Positions 24,861-39,245 of a stretch of 48,420 bases of DNA are shown here, piece by piece. The notes under the pieces were generated by a model that saw only the letters and a program-made list of their open reading frames with translations, ran no database searches and had not been told where the DNA came from. Source of the DNA: Thermoplasmata archaeon. Its GTDB lineage: Archaea > Thermoplasmatota > Thermoplasmata > Thermoplasmatales > GCA-001856825. The position numbers and the translations under genes are program-made. Where the stretch lies: assembly GCA_023256475.1 (NCBI GenBank), contig JAGDXP010000011.1, positions 1-48,420 of the forward strand. The letters are read 5' to 3'. Every line of letters starts with the position of its first letter. Within the stretch, counting starts at the first letter, position 1.

Positions 24861-26117
24861 ATGCAATGTGGAGATGTGTCTGAAACAATCAGGTTCATGT
24901 CAAAGGTAACTCTGAAATGGAAAGGAATGACGATCTCTGGGAGATTCATTAACGAAATTGGCGATTACGTGATAATTAAACTGGACAATGGCTACAATAT
25001 GTCTTTCAGGAAGAGCAGTGTTGAAATTTTGGAAGTTTTAGAACCACCCGTGGAACGAAACAACAATAACCATAAAAGCTCACATAAGAATGAAAGTGGA
25101 GGCGTGGTAATTATAGGAACTGGAGGAACCATTGCGTCCTACGTGGATTATAAAACAGGGGCAGTTAAACCGTTAAAAAATTTCCAGGAAGCTCTTTTCA
25201 ATACTGATGAGCTTGAAGCATTGGGGAATATTGAGGATGAAATTCTTTTCAATATTTTCTCTGAAGATATGGACCCTGAGCACTGGATAGAAATGGCCAG
25301 AAAGGCCTTCGAAAAAATAAAAAGTGGGAGGGCTGTGGTTTTTGCACATGGAACAGATACCATGTCATTTTCCGCATCTGCTGTTTCATTTATGATAGAA
25401 AACAACCACCTCCCTGTAATTTTCACTGGCTCTCAAAGATCGTCAGACAGGCCAAGCAGTGATGCTTATTTCAACTTGAAGGGTGCCATAAAGCTAGCTG
25501 CCACTACGGACGTAGGCGATATCTCTGTAGTAATGCATTCAGATATTAGCGATGATTTTCTTTCCATTCATAGGGGTGTGAGAGTAAGGAAAATGCATAC
25601 CTCCAGGAGGGATGCCTTCAAGAGCATCAACGACAATGAATTGGGAAGGATTGATCATATGCTTAACGTTAAGCTAAACGACAACTATAGAAGAATCAAT
25701 AGAGAGAAAGATATGATTCTTCGTGATAAATTTGAAAGGAAGGTCTCATTAATATATTACTATCCGGGAATAGATAAGGACGTATTTCTTGAACAGGTGG
25801 AGAAATCTAAAGGAGTGATTATTGCAGGGACTGGCCTAGGACATATAAAAAATGATTTAGTTTCTGAGCTCTCACAATACAAAGATGATAAAATAATCGG
25901 AATAACGTCTCAATGCCTTTATGGTTCGGTAAATTTGAATGTTTACAGCACAGGGAGAAATATGCTGTCTGCAGGTCTGGTACCATTAAAGGATATGTTG
26001 CCTGAGGTGGCCTATGTAAAATTAGGATTTCTGCTTGGCAATTTCCAATTCCAGAAAGCAAGAGAATTGTTGAATGTGGATTTGAGGGGTGAGATATCTG
26101 ACAGACGCACAAACTAA
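24861..26117 (+). CDS. gatD: Glu-tRNA(Gln) amidotransferase subunit D
   Basis: It is the asparaginase-like subunit that frees ammonia from glutamine for GatE. There is an N-terminal barrel-like part (VTLKWKGMTISGRF...LDNGYN), then GTGGTIASYVDYKTGAV with the catalytic Thr. FAHGTDTMSFSA holds the Thr-Asp pair, followed by TGSQRSSDRPSSDA and IIAGTGLGH. The frame runs up to 24807, but the TATA box at 24812-24821 requires a start downstream. ATG 24861 gives 418 residues and MQCGDVSETI. The end overlaps gatE by 29 bp, so the two subunits are translationally coupled. Their presence shows that Gln-tRNA is made by transamidation. Confidence 0.95.
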   Translation: MQCGDVSETIRFMSKVTLKWKGMTISGRFINEIGDYVIIKLDNGYNMSFRKSSVEILEVLEPPVERNNNNHKSSHKNESGGVVIIGTGGTIASYVDYKTGAVKPLKNFQEALFNTDELEALGNIEDEILFNIFSEDMDPEHWIEMARKAFEKIKSGRAVVFAHGTDTMSFSASAVSFMIENNHLPVIFTGSQRSSDRPSSDAYFNLKGAIKLAATTDVGDISVVMHSDISDDFLSIHRGVRVRKMHTSRRDAFKSINDNELGRIDHMLNVKLNDNYRRINREKDMILRDKFERKVSLIYYYPGIDKDVFLEQVEKSKGVIIAGTGLGHIKNDLVSELSQYKDDKIIGITSQCLYGSVNLNVYSTGRNMLSAGLVPLKDMLPEVAYVKLGFLLGNFQFQKARELLNVDLRGEISDRRTN

Positions 26118-27915
26118 TGTGAAGATCGGACTGGAAATACACTTTCAGCTAAAGGGAGAAAAATTATTTTGTAAATGTACCACGGAAGGAGGAGATCAGA
26201 AATTCGGGTCATTCTGGAGAAAATTAAGAGCAGTATCTGGGGAAGCCTCGATGGTAGACAAGGCTGCAGTTCAGGAAATGTCGAAGGAGCGTGAGTTCCA
26301 TTATGATATAACAGACAATTCCTGCCTGGTGGAATTCGATGAGGAACCTCCACATATTCCCAGTGAAGAAAATATTAATGCATCTATTAAAGCCGCTCTT
26401 TTGTTGAATTGCAAAATTGTGGATGCAATAGATTTTATGAGAAAAATTGTGATTGATGGATCAAATACCTCAGGTTTTCAGAGAACCGCGATAGTGGGAA
26501 TCAATGGATACTTCCAGCATGGAAACAAAAGAATTGGAATATCCACGGTGTGTCTGGAAGAAGAGGCATCGAGGAAAATTGACGAAAGGGAAAATAAAAT
26601 ATTCTATTCATTGGACAGACTGGGTATTCCGCTTATAGAAGTTAGTACGTCCCCAGACATATCCTCCCCACAAGAGGCCAAGGAAGTTGCTAGAAATTTA
26701 GGTATGCTGATCAGAAGAATTGGGAAAATCCAGAGGGATGTTGATTCCATAAGACAAGATTTGAATATTTCAATAAATGGCGGAAACAGAGTTGAAATTA
26801 AGGGTGTACAATCGCTATCGGCTATTGAAGTAGTGCTTGAAAATGAAATCAAGAGACAGAAATCTCTCGTGGAAATTTCACAAATCCTGAAACAGAGAGG
26901 CTTCAATCAGGGCGATTATAAGATAGAATTCCTGGATATAACTTATGAAGCAGGAAAATGGAATTCCAACATCATAAGGAAAAGCATTGAGCAAGGCAAT
27001 AAGATATTCATTTTCAGACTTCCTAAGTTAAAAGGACTCCTAAAGAATGGAAACTACAGATTGGGCAGAGAATTGGCCGATAGATTGAGAGTTATAGGGA
27101 TAGGAGGAATGATGCACTCAGATGAGCTTCCCGCGTATGGAATTACAGAGAATAATATTGTTTGGATAAGGCAAATTCTGAATTTGAAGGAAGACGATGC
27201 GTTTGGAATTATAACAATGCCAGAATCCAAGTTATCTTCTGTAAGGAATAGCATTGAAGAAAGATTGGAACAGGCATTAGAAGGGGTGCCTGCTGAGACA
27301 AGGGCAGCTGTTGGAGATGAAACGAGATTTATGAGACCCCTTCCTGGGAGTTCGAGAATGTACCCAGAGACAGACGTACCTTTAATAACAATATCAGATG
27401 AACAGTTGGAAAGGAACATCAAGGACCTGCCTAAAAGCGTTGAAGAAAGAATTTTGGAATTGGAATCCTTGGGCATACCTAAGCAGGAAGCTATGGTCTC
27501 ATTGGATCTGGGTACCGATGAAATAATAGAGGGAATAGTGAAGAAGTATGGCAATCCAACCGTATCCAGTTCCTTTATAAATAAAGTTAAACCCAAGGAG
27601 AAGGATCTGGAAAGATTGGAGATTCTGTTCCGGATGCTCAGCCAGGGAAAAATACCAAAGGAAGCCTTGGATGAACTTTATCAAAACCCCGAGAAAATTC
27701 AGGAAAGGATTGCTTCAGGTGATGAGACGGTTGCCATGGAAAACAGGATCAGAGAAATTGTTAGGTCCAGGAAGAACCTCATTCTGGAGAGGGGTGATAA
27801 CGCATTTAAGCCAATAATGGGTGAGGTAATGAAGGAAATGAGGGGCAAACTTGATGGCCAGATAATTTCAAAAATTGTAAGGGAAGAAATAGATAAGATT
27901 ATTCATGAAAAATGA
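26089..27915 (+). CDS. gatE: Glu-tRNA(Gln) amidotransferase subunit E
   Basis: It binds Glu-tRNA(Gln), phosphorylates it and transfers ammonia. KIGLEIHFQLKGEKLFCKC is the GatB/GatE opening. A GatE-only insertion of the AspRS type lies in the middle, and the later AAVGDETRFMRPLPGSSRMYPETD is characteristic. The C-terminal helical part ends in a YqeY-like tail. The length of 608 fits the family. The start is a GTG at 26089, behind GAGGG and inside gatD. A GTG at 26119 is the alternative. The Cys pair in FCKC is where zinc binds in many GatB/E proteins. Confidence 0.96.
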   Translation: MRYLTDAQTNVKIGLEIHFQLKGEKLFCKCTTEGGDQKFGSFWRKLRAVSGEASMVDKAAVQEMSKEREFHYDITDNSCLVEFDEEPPHIPSEENINASIKAALLLNCKIVDAIDFMRKIVIDGSNTSGFQRTAIVGINGYFQHGNKRIGISTVCLEEEASRKIDERENKIFYSLDRLGIPLIEVSTSPDISSPQEAKEVARNLGMLIRRIGKIQRDVDSIRQDLNISINGGNRVEIKGVQSLSAIEVVLENEIKRQKSLVEISQILKQRGFNQGDYKIEFLDITYEAGKWNSNIIRKSIEQGNKIFIFRLPKLKGLLKNGNYRLGRELADRLRVIGIGGMMHSDELPAYGITENNIVWIRQILNLKEDDAFGIITMPESKLSSVRNSIEERLEQALEGVPAETRAAVGDETRFMRPLPGSSRMYPETDVPLITISDEQLERNIKDLPKSVEERILELESLGIPKQEAMVSLDLGTDEIIEGIVKKYGNPTVSSSFINKVKPKEKDLERLEILFRMLSQGKIPKEALDELYQNPEKIQERIASGDETVAMENRIREIVRSRKNLILERGDNAFKPIMGEVMKEMRGKLDGQIISKIVREEIDKIIHEK

Positions 27916-27944
27916 TTTCGTTTAAATAACAACGGTCGATTAGC

Positions 27945-29264
27945 ATGATAGATGTTAACATACTAAGAAAGAATCCAGAAATACTGTATGAAAGTCAGAA
28001 GAGAAGGTTCCAGAGCGCCGAAATAGTTGATAGGGCGAAAAAACTTGATGAACAGTGGAGGATTGTTCTAAAAGAGAGCAATGAACTCAAGTCGAAGAAA
28101 AACAAAATAGTAAGGCAAATTGCTGAAAATGCAAGGAAGGGGCTATCCATTGAAGATCTTAGGGCAGAGGCCTTGAAGATAGACGAAGAGATTTCAAAAT
28201 TGGAAGAGGAACTGAGGAGGATTGAAAGTGAAAGGGATCAGGTTCTGATGAAGATTCCAAATATTGTAGACTTTGAGGCTCCAGTAGCTCCTGACGAAAC
28301 TGGGAACAAACCTGTTTTATTTTGGGGAAAAGCAAGAGTGTTCAGAGATCACCTGGAAGATTTCAAGAAGAGCTCTTTAGATTCCATGGAATACGAATTG
28401 ATAGATTTCAAGCCTGCGAGCCATGTGGATCTTTTACAGCAGAAGGATTTAGTAGATCTGGAAAGAGCAGCAAAGGTTGCAGGTTCAAGATTCTATTATT
28501 TAAAAAGAGATTTGGTATTATTGGAGGTTTCCTTGCAACTTTATGCCCTAAAATTTCTGTCACAAAAGGGATTCAAAATTGTGGAACCCCCTTATATGTT
28601 AAATAGATATTCCATGGAGGGTGCCACTGACTTTTCAGCTTTTGAAGATACCATTTACAAGATCGAAGGCGATGAACTCTATTTAATTGCAACCTCAGAG
28701 CATCCCTTGGCAGCCATGCATTCAGATGAAATTCTAGAGGAGAACAATTTACCTCTATTGTATGGTGGAATTTCCCCATGTTTCAGGAGAGAAGCAGGAG
28801 CGCATGGGAAGGATACAAAAGGGATTTTCAGGGTTCACCAATTTAATAAGATAGAGCAGTTTGCATACACAAAACCAGAGGATTCCAAAAATTTCCATAA
28901 AATACTTCTGGATAATGCCATGGAATTTTTCAAGTCATTGGAGATTCCATTCAGGGTTGTTGATATTGCCACAGGTGATCTTGGCAATGTGGCCTCCAGG
29001 AAATTTGACATAGAGGCATGGTACCCAGCGCAGGGGCAGTTTAGGGAAGTGGTAAGTGCCAGTAACGTTCTAGATTATCAAGCCAGGAGGCTTAAGATCA
29101 GATACAGAACCAAAGAAGGTAACAAGTTTGTCCACACCCTCAATTCCACATTAGTCGCGACAACCAGGGCCATGGTTGCCATAGTTGAAAATTTCCAAGA
29201 GAGTGATGGAAGAATAACAGTTCCAAAGGTTCTAAGGGACTATATGGGGAAGGACGAAATATAA
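27945..29264 (+). CDS. serS: Seryl-tRNA synthetase
   Basis: This class II synthetase is of the common (bacterial/eukaryotic) type, not the rare methanogen form. The N-terminal coiled coil that grips tRNA-Ser covers about 20-110. The motif 2 region is GGISPCFRREAGAHGKDTKG and motif 3 is TLNSTLVATTRAMVAIVENF near 400-420. At 439 residues it is full length. It follows gatE by 29 bp and is followed one base after its stop by hel308. Confidence 0.97.
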   Translation: MIDVNILRKNPEILYESQKRRFQSAEIVDRAKKLDEQWRIVLKESNELKSKKNKIVRQIAENARKGLSIEDLRAEALKIDEEISKLEEELRRIESERDQVLMKIPNIVDFEAPVAPDETGNKPVLFWGKARVFRDHLEDFKKSSLDSMEYELIDFKPASHVDLLQQKDLVDLERAAKVAGSRFYYLKRDLVLLEVSLQLYALKFLSQKGFKIVEPPYMLNRYSMEGATDFSAFEDTIYKIEGDELYLIATSEHPLAAMHSDEILEENNLPLLYGGISPCFRREAGAHGKDTKGIFRVHQFNKIEQFAYTKPEDSKNFHKILLDNAMEFFKSLEIPFRVVDIATGDLGNVASRKFDIEAWYPAQGQFREVVSASNVLDYQARRLKIRYRTKEGNKFVHTLNSTLVATTRAMVAIVENFQESDGRITVPKVLRDYMGKDEI

Positions 29265-29265
29265 G

Positions 29266-31253
29266 ATGGACTACAAGGAGCTATTTAATGAATTCTTAAG
29301 GGAGAACAGCATCAACAGCCTTTATGAACATCAGAAAGAATCAATTAAGAAGCTTGATATGGGGAAATCAGTACTGCTATCCACCCCGACCACTTCAGGA
29401 AAATCGCTTGTAGCATATTATGGAATTCTTAGAGCATGGAATGAGGGTCTTAAATCTATCTATGTGGTACCTTTAAAGGCACTGGCAGAAGAAAAGGCTA
29501 GAGAGATAAGATTCTTTGAAAAATTTGGGATGAAAGTCAAAGTCAGTACAGGAGATTATGAAGAAACAGGAAATTTCATAAAGAGATACGATACGATCAT
29601 AACCACGTCAGAAAAGGCAGATTCACTATTAAGAAACTCTCCCAATTCCTTTGGTGAGGTGGGTTTTGTTGCCCTTGATGAAATTCACAACATTGGGGCT
29701 CAGGGGAGAGGGGATACACTGGAAATCCTTGCAACCAAATTCTTGCACATTTTAGAGGATGTCCAGATACTTGCCATGAGTGCCACAGTGAATAATTATG
29801 AAGAAATTGCAAAGTGGCTAAATGCGGAAATAGTGAAAACTGACTTCAGACCTGTTCCGCTGAAAAGATTCATTATTGCTGGCAAGGAGATATATGACGA
29901 AGAGGGGGAGATCGTAGAAACAATTTCTGATATTGATTCTTTTATAAATGAGACCTTGAGGGACAATGGGCAGACGATTATATTCGAAAGCACAAGAAGA
30001 TCCGCCGAAAAAGATTCAAAAAGTTACGTTAAAAAATACAGATATCCGCTTGATGAAAACTCGATTAAGAAAATAGATGAACTGAAGGATTTACCAGGGT
30101 CTGAGGATTTACTGGAAATGATGAAGAATGGTGTAGCTTATCATCATGCTGGAATAGTATCTGAAGTAAGGAATTTAATTGAGAATCTTTTCCTAGAAAG
30201 GAAAATAAGGGTACTGTTTGCTACGACTACATTGGCTGCTGGTATTAATCTCCCGGCTAGAACGGTTATAATAAAGAGTGTTTACCGGTACGATGGTTTT
30301 TCAAACGATCTCATCCCAAACATGGAAATTCAGCAGATGCTGGGAAGGGCAGGAAGATCGAAGTACGATAGGATTGGTTATGGGTACATAGTGGTTGGAA
30401 AGAGCAATCTTATGACTGCGTATGAAAAATACATATCTGGCCCCCTTGAGGATGTTGAGAGCCAAATTACCTCTGAAAATCTCAAGAAACATGTGTTGGG
30501 AGTTATTGCAGCGGATACAGCTAGGAACAGGAATGAACTTAATGATTTCTTCAGAAAGACTTTCCTTTACATGCACAACTCAAATATAGGGGTATTGATT
30601 GATCCTGCAGTAGACTACTTAATTGAGCATGAATTCATCAAGGAGAACCAAGTTTTTAAAACATTACCTTTTGGGAGGAGGACATCCGAGCTTTACATAG
30701 AACCTGAAACTGCTGTAATTCTGCGAGGATTGCTCGATACTGAAAGTGTAGATGATTTATTGCTCGGCATTTCATCAACACCTGATATACTACCATTCAA
30801 TATTGGCTCCAATGAAGAAAATGACTACTACCACCCAAATTACGATGAGGGTGTTGTTAAACTTTCAAGAGTTCTAAAGGATTGGATAAATGAAGTATCC
30901 GAGGAAAAGATCATACAGAAATACAACATATATCCGGCCGATTTGAGAAACAGAGTGGAATCCGCAGAATGGCTTACCTATTCACTTCATGAGCTAGGGA
31001 AGATCCTTCATAAGTCAAAGAGTATTCACAAAACACTGTATTATAGGGTTAAGTTTGGAGTCAAGGAGGAACTCATTCCGCTTGTTCAGCTGCCCTTCAT
31101 TGGGAGGGTCAGGGCCCGCAGATTATTTTTAGAGGGTTATGATCTTAACAAAATTGCATCCGCAGACCCATCAGATTTGACCAATATACCAGGCATAGGA
31201 GAAGGTATTGCAAAGAAGATAGTTGAGCATGCCAGGAAAATTTCAGAAAATTT

Positions 31254-31257
<4 letters not shown>
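29266..31257 (+). CDS. hel308: Hel308-type (Ski2-like) DNA helicase
   Basis: It unwinds the lagging strand at stalled forks. Motif I reads STPTTSGKS, motif Ia VPLKALAEEK, motif II DEIH and motif III SATV. HHAGIVSEVRN, LFATTTLAAGINLPA and QQMLGRAGRSKYD are the domain 2 motifs. A winged helix and ratchet follow, and the C-terminal helix-hairpin-helix has LPFIGRVRARRL and IPGIGEGIAKKI. At 663 residues it is slightly shorter than most (about 700). The ATG is one base after the serS stop, so it is in the gatDE-serS operon. It overlaps the convergent nfo gene by 4 bp. Confidence 0.93.
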
Positions 31258-34910
<3,653 letters not shown>

Positions 34911-35101
34911 ATACAGGGGAATTATTATAAGTTAAAATATTTTGTTTAACTGACAATATATACTAAATAAAAAATGGCACAGATCCTATTCGGGAATTCG
35001 ATACACGATAAAATAACTCTGATCCTTTACGGAGGAGTGGATGTTAGAAAACTAGGAAAATTAATTAATATGGGATTGTTATTTATATACGGTGAATAAA
35101 A

Positions 35102-35335
35102 ATGGCAGTAGGATTCGTCTTGATCAGTACCGTACCAGGTAAGGAGCATCAGGTTTACAATGAACTATTGAAAATTAAGGAAATAGTTGAACTTCATCCA
35201 CTATTCGGTGAATTCGATCTTATTGCGAAATTAGAAACAAAAGACTTTACCGAATTAGGACAGATTGTTATTGATAAGATAAGGACAATCGACGGAATAA
35301 TTGATACAAAGACGCTTACGGGAATAAAACTCTGA
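35102..35335 (+). CDS. Stand-alone RAM (AsnC/Lrp C-terminal) domain protein
   Basis: At 77 residues the product is only the ligand-binding RAM domain of Lrp/AsnC regulators: GFVLISTVPGKEHQVYNELLKI, then LFGEFDLIAKLET and IRTIDGIIDTKTLTGI. There is no winged helix, as in other archaeal single-domain members that bind amino acids and pair with full-length regulators. A TATA-like TTAATTAATA near 35060-35069 fits initiation just before the ATG. The downstream membrane gene begins 10 bp after the stop, with its ribosome binding site overlapping this stop region. Confidence 0.88.
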   Translation: MAVGFVLISTVPGKEHQVYNELLKIKEIVELHPLFGEFDLIAKLETKDFTELGQIVIDKIRTIDGIIDTKTLTGIKL

Positions 35336-35345
35336 GGTGATTGAA

Positions 35346-35633
35346 TTGGCAACGTGGGGAATATTCGTAGCTATGATGCTATTAATTATGGGTCTGGCCC
35401 TATTGGTATTGGGTATATTTGCAGCATATTTCGGATCAGGAAAGGTAAGGATTTTTGGCTCCATTTTGGCTGTTGTTGGAATCATAATAGGCCTGATCAC
35501 TTACATAGTCAGGAAAGATTTGGGAGTGAGTCTAAGTTACGTGATTTACAACGGCCTATTGTATCTGGTGTCAGCCGTTGTTGGTGCCATAATAGCTTTA
35601 TTGATTTTCCTGGCAGCGCTGTTAAAGACCTAA
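35346..35633 (+). CDS. Small membrane protein, unknown function
   Basis: About 95 residues with three hydrophobic segments (roughly 5-27, 35-55 and 62-92) and a basic loop. No known family. I take the TTG at 35346 because AGGTGAT ends 5 bases before it, matching the site before the PRC gene. The GTG at 35337 lies within that site and would add three residues. It lies between the RAM-domain gene and guaAb and may be in one unit with both. Confidence 0.6.
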   Translation: MATWGIFVAMMLLIMGLALLVLGIFAAYFGSGKVRIFGSILAVVGIIIGLITYIVRKDLGVSLSYVIYNGLLYLVSAVVGAIIALLIFLAALLKT

Positions 35634-35647
35634 ATTGATTGATTTTC

Positions 35648-36574
35648 ATGAATATTACTTCTTTTATTGACGAAAAAAGGAAGGAGATCGAAAAAATATT
35701 GAATGGAAAAAAGGCTATTGCAGCTGTTTCAGGTGGTGTTGACAGTACAGTAGCTGCCAAAATTGTTGGAGATGTTTTGGGGGCTAGGCTACTGGTAATA
35801 TACATAGACACAGGCTTGATGCGTTTGGATGAAACAACAAATGTAGAAGATATATTGAAAAAATTGAATCTAAACTTTAAAATATTGAGTGCATCCGATG
35901 AGTTCATTTCCTCCCTAAAGAATATAACTGATCCAGAAGAGAAGAGAAAGATAATTGGCCATAAATTTATAGAGATTCTGGAGAGAGAAGCTGCATCCTT
36001 TGGAGCAGAATATCTTATACAGGGAACAATAGCTCCCGACTGGATTGAATCGGGAGGAGGGTTAAGGGACAAAATAAAAAGTCACCATAATGTGGGTGGT
36101 TTGCCTGAGAACATGAAAATCAGAATATATGAACCACTCCGGGACCTGTACAAGGACGAGGTTAGGGAGCTGGCACAATATTTTGGAATCCCCCATGACA
36201 GACAGCCATTCCCAGGGCCGGGTTTAGCGGTAAGAATTATTGGGGAAGTAACCAGGGAAAAACTTACAGTATTGAAAAAGGCAACCAAGATACTGGAGGA
36301 TAAGGTTTCCAGCTATAGAATTAAGCCCTGGCAATATTTTGTTGTACTGCTCAATGATCGGTCCACTGGCGTTCATGGAGATCAGAGGGTTTATGGATAC
36401 ACCGTGGCCATAAGAATTGTTGAGTCCATCGACGGTATGACTGCAAATTTCATGAAAATAGACTGGGAATTCCTAGATGAGGTATCGAGGGAAATCACAA
36501 ATAAAATTCCCGAAATAAACAGAGTTGTTTATGATATTACCGATAAACCACCAGCCACTATTGAATGGGAATAA
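35648..36574 (+). CDS. guaAB: GMP synthase, ATP-pyrophosphatase subunit B
   Basis: It adenylates XMP and accepts ammonia from the glutaminase subunit to form [14 protein letters not shown] at 28-38 is the PP-loop. [14 protein letters not shown] and the [12 protein letters not shown] segment mark this enzyme, and the C-terminal dimer region has [12 protein letters not shown] and PPATIEWE. At about 308 residues it is the archaeal split form. The glutaminase gene is not in this window. ATG 35648 is used over the non-ATG codon 9 bases earlier. Confidence 0.95.
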   Translation: MNITSFIDEKRKEIEKILNGKKAIAAVSGGVDSTVAAKIVGDVLGARLLVIYIDTGLMRLDETTNVEDILKKLNLNFKILSASDEFISSLKNITDPEEKRKIIGHKFIEILEREAASFGAEYLIQGTIAPDWIESGGGLRDKIKSHHNVGGLPENMKIRIYEPLRDLYKDEVRELAQYFGIPHDRQPFPGPGLAVRIIGEVTREKLTVLKKATKILEDKVSSYRIKPWQYFVVLLNDRSTGVHGDQRVYGYTVAIRIVESIDGMTANFMKIDWEFLDEVSREITNKIPEINRVVYDITDKPPATIEWE

Positions 36575-36601
36575 ATATAAGATTGCATTGATGTGATAAG
36601 T

Positions 36602-38392
36602 ATGGATGAAATATTTGTGCCAGACACTTCAGTAATTGTTGATGGAAGGTTTTCAAATTTCCTGATGGATCACTTTCCAAGCCATGTGATTATTGCTGAG
36701 GCCCTCTTAGCAGAGATAGAACATCAGGCCAATGAGGGGCGATCCATAGGATTTGCAGGACTAGAGGAGCTGTACAAACTTAGAAGGCTTATGGATGAAG
36801 GGAAAATCATATTGTCATTCTATGGAAAGAGACCCTCCGAATGGCAAATTAAAAGAGCAAAGAGCGGTGAAATAGATGACCTAATTAGGCAGGTCGCCCT
36901 AGAGAACAGTGCAATTCTAGTTACAGGGGATTATATACAAAAATCCATAGCAGAGATTAAAGGGATAAGGGTTCTGTATCTTGAAACCATTAAATCGGTT
37001 AACAAGAAGATAGAGGAGTATTTTGGCGAAGACACCATGTCAGTTCATCTGAAAGAAGGTACATTTCCCAGATTCAAGGTGGGAAAACCTGGAGATTGGA
37101 AGGTTGTGTATGGCGAGAATAAATTGACCAGAGAAGATCTCATTAACCTCATAAATGATATTGTTGAAAGAGCAAAAAATGATGATAAGAGTATAATCGA
37201 AATGGACATAAGGGGTGCCACTGTCGTTCAATTGGGCCCAATCAGGATTGTTATTACTAGGCCACCTGTAAGTGAGGCTATAGAGATCACAGCTGTAAGA
37301 CCCACCAGAAAATTGACACTGAACGATTATGAACTGTCTCCCGAAATGCTGGAAAGGCTCAAAAACAAAGCTGAGGGCATAATCGTATCAGGCAGACCGG
37401 GAGCAGGCAAGAGCACTTTTGTCCAGGCCCTTGCAGAATTCTATAATTCTATGGGTAAAATCGTTAAAACGCTGGAAAAACCAAGAGACTTGCAAGTTTC
37501 TGAAGAAATAACACAGCTTACACAGATTGAAGGATCCATGGAAAAAACTGGGGATCTTCTACTACTTGTTAGACCGGATTATACTGTGTACGATGAAATA
37601 CGCACTCCCAATGACTTCCTTGTATTCACAGACCTGCGATTGGCGGGAGTGGGAATGGTGGGAGTGATTCATGCATCCAGGGCAATTGACGCAATCCAAA
37701 GGTTTATCGGCAAGGTTGACCTTGGTGTTATACCACAAGTTCTTGATACCGTGATTTTCATGGAAAATGGAAGGATTAATCAGATTCTGGAGATAAATTA
37801 CGTTGTTAAAATACCATCAGGCATGATGGAAGAAGACTTGGCAAGGCCAGTAATTGAAATAACTGATTTCATTGAGAAGAGGCTGCTATATGAAATGTAC
37901 ACATTCGGCGAACAGATAGTTGTGGTGCCGGTGAAAGAAAGCAAGGAAACTAGGATGAGGGATTTAACCTCAGTAATTAAAAAGATTGATAAGGAGCTGG
38001 AGGATATTCCCCATTCCGTAGATATTGGAAATGACGGACATTTAATATTGAGAATTCCAGAAGGTTCCATTGGTAAGATAATTGGAAAGAGTGGAAAGAA
38101 TATTAAAAAATTGGAAGAAAGTGTAGGTATGCCCATAGATATTGAAAGGTTGGAATCTACTGAAGGGAGAGAAATTCAACCTGAGATTAAAGGAAACAAA
38201 ATCAACCTTTATATCGGACCGGAGTTCAAGAACAAGATGATCGAAATTTACATTGGTGATACCCCTAGTATTGTGGCAAGAGCATCCAAGAGCGGAATTA
38301 TTCAACTGAAGGCGGACTCTGTCCAGGGCAAAATGATTAAAAGAGCCTTGACTGAGGGGTCCAAAATAGAATTCAGAGTGCTTGAAGATTAA
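36602..38392 (+). CDS. PIN domain - ATPase - KH protein (COG1855)
   Basis: Three parts are seen in about 596 residues. The PIN nuclease-like domain is residues 1-140, with VPDTSVIVDGRF (first Asp), AEIEHQA and LVTGD. The PilT/secretion-type ATPase is about 190-430, with GRPGAGKST at 264-272 and DYTVYDEI. The C-terminal KH domain has GKIIGKSGKNIKKLEE near 485-500. Such proteins are widespread in archaea and are thought to be RNA-binding, ATP-driven RNases, perhaps acting on ribosomes or rRNA; the job is unproven. ATG 36602 is used over GTG 36593. It follows guaAb by 27 bp. Confidence 0.9.
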   Translation: MDEIFVPDTSVIVDGRFSNFLMDHFPSHVIIAEALLAEIEHQANEGRSIGFAGLEELYKLRRLMDEGKIILSFYGKRPSEWQIKRAKSGEIDDLIRQVALENSAILVTGDYIQKSIAEIKGIRVLYLETIKSVNKKIEEYFGEDTMSVHLKEGTFPRFKVGKPGDWKVVYGENKLTREDLINLINDIVERAKNDDKSIIEMDIRGATVVQLGPIRIVITRPPVSEAIEITAVRPTRKLTLNDYELSPEMLERLKNKAEGIIVSGRPGAGKSTFVQALAEFYNSMGKIVKTLEKPRDLQVSEEITQLTQIEGSMEKTGDLLLLVRPDYTVYDEIRTPNDFLVFTDLRLAGVGMVGVIHASRAIDAIQRFIGKVDLGVIPQVLDTVIFMENGRINQILEINYVVKIPSGMMEEDLARPVIEITDFIEKRLLYEMYTFGEQIVVVPVKESKETRMRDLTSVIKKIDKELEDIPHSVDIGNDGHLILRIPEGSIGKIIGKSGKNIKKLEESVGMPIDIERLESTEGREIQPEIKGNKINLYIGPEFKNKMIEIYIGDTPSIVARASKSGIIQLKADSVQGKMIKRALTEGSKIEFRVLED

Positions 38393-38415
38393 ATTTAAAT
38401 TTGTACCAAATAATA

Positions 38416-38423
38416 TTTAAATA
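38416..38423 (+). promoter_or_regulatory. TATA box of the secreted protein gene
   Basis: TTTAAATA, centred about 25 bp before ATG 38444, so the transcript should start at or next to the ATG (leaderless). Confidence 0.55.
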
Positions 38424-38443
38424 CATATTCCATATAAAAACAG

Positions 38444-39229
38444 ATGCTAAAATTATTAGGGGCTGTTCTTTCCGTATTATTGCTGATCAGCTTAGCCCCA
38501 ACTGGAGCCATGGCCCAGTTCAATGAATCTCCCAGTCTGAGACTTAATGGTATATTATTGACGAATCAAATAGGGGTGGGAGGGATTCAAATAGCACCGC
38601 CCGACCATTTTAAACCTAGGGGCAATAACGTTCTGTTCAATGGTTCTGAGAATCTAAAATCAGTTTATAATATAAATGCAAACATATCTCAAGTTATATA
38701 TTCGCCTGTTAGGATGAGCAACATTAATGAAAGCATCTATGCAGGACTAATCACAAAGGATGTCCACCTTAACAACTCCATATTGTATCAGATAACCTAT
38801 AAGGGGGAACGCATTTTTAGATTCCTGATCATTGTGGAGACGGTAAGCGGATTTACCAACTATACCGTTAACGGATTTGAAAATTTTTCTTCAATGAATC
38901 TTACCGGTCAAGTGGTTTATCAATTGAATTTCGCCAATGGACAAAAGAACATGGAGGTTTATATTCAGGGAATGATCTACAAAAGCCTTTTCACATATCT
39001 CATGATTAAAAACTTTAGGAATCTAATGAAAATTTATATTGTTATTCCCATAAGCAATTTCAGCCAGTTCACATTCCAAGAACTTGAGACTGGAAATTAT
39101 AATCTCTCCGCACCAGTATCGCCAACTCAATCCAGCAATTTTGGAATTATGGAAGACTTCATAATCGGAATCATCATAGGATTGGCCATATTAAGTGTGA
39201 TATTCACAATTTATAGAAAGAAAGATTGA
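38444..39229 (+). CDS. Exported or cell-surface protein of unknown function
   Basis: The 261-residue product has a clear signal peptide (MLKLLGAVLSVLLLISLAPT, cleavage probably after AMA at 25). A polar, Asn/Ser/Ile-rich outer part has many N-glycosylation sequons (NES, NIS, NLT). A C-terminal anchor follows (IIGIIIGLAILSVIFTIY) with a basic tail. No known domain. It lies upstream of a convergent regulator gene. The layout suits a type I membrane protein facing the acidic outside. Confidence 0.7.
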   Translation: MLKLLGAVLSVLLLISLAPTGAMAQFNESPSLRLNGILLTNQIGVGGIQIAPPDHFKPRGNNVLFNGSENLKSVYNINANISQVIYSPVRMSNINESIYAGLITKDVHLNNSILYQITYKGERIFRFLIIVETVSGFTNYTVNGFENFSSMNLTGQVVYQLNFANGQKNMEVYIQGMIYKSLFTYLMIKNFRNLMKIYIVIPISNFSQFTFQELETGNYNLSAPVSPTQSSNFGIMEDFIIGIIIGLAILSVIFTIYRKKD

Positions 39230-39245
39230 TCTGTAGCTTGTTATA

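Noticed and set aside
34974-35099. A 41-codon frame from ATG 34974 before the RAM-domain gene
   Set aside because: It has no ribosome binding site or family likeness, and it covers the promoter region of the next gene, so it is more likely chance.
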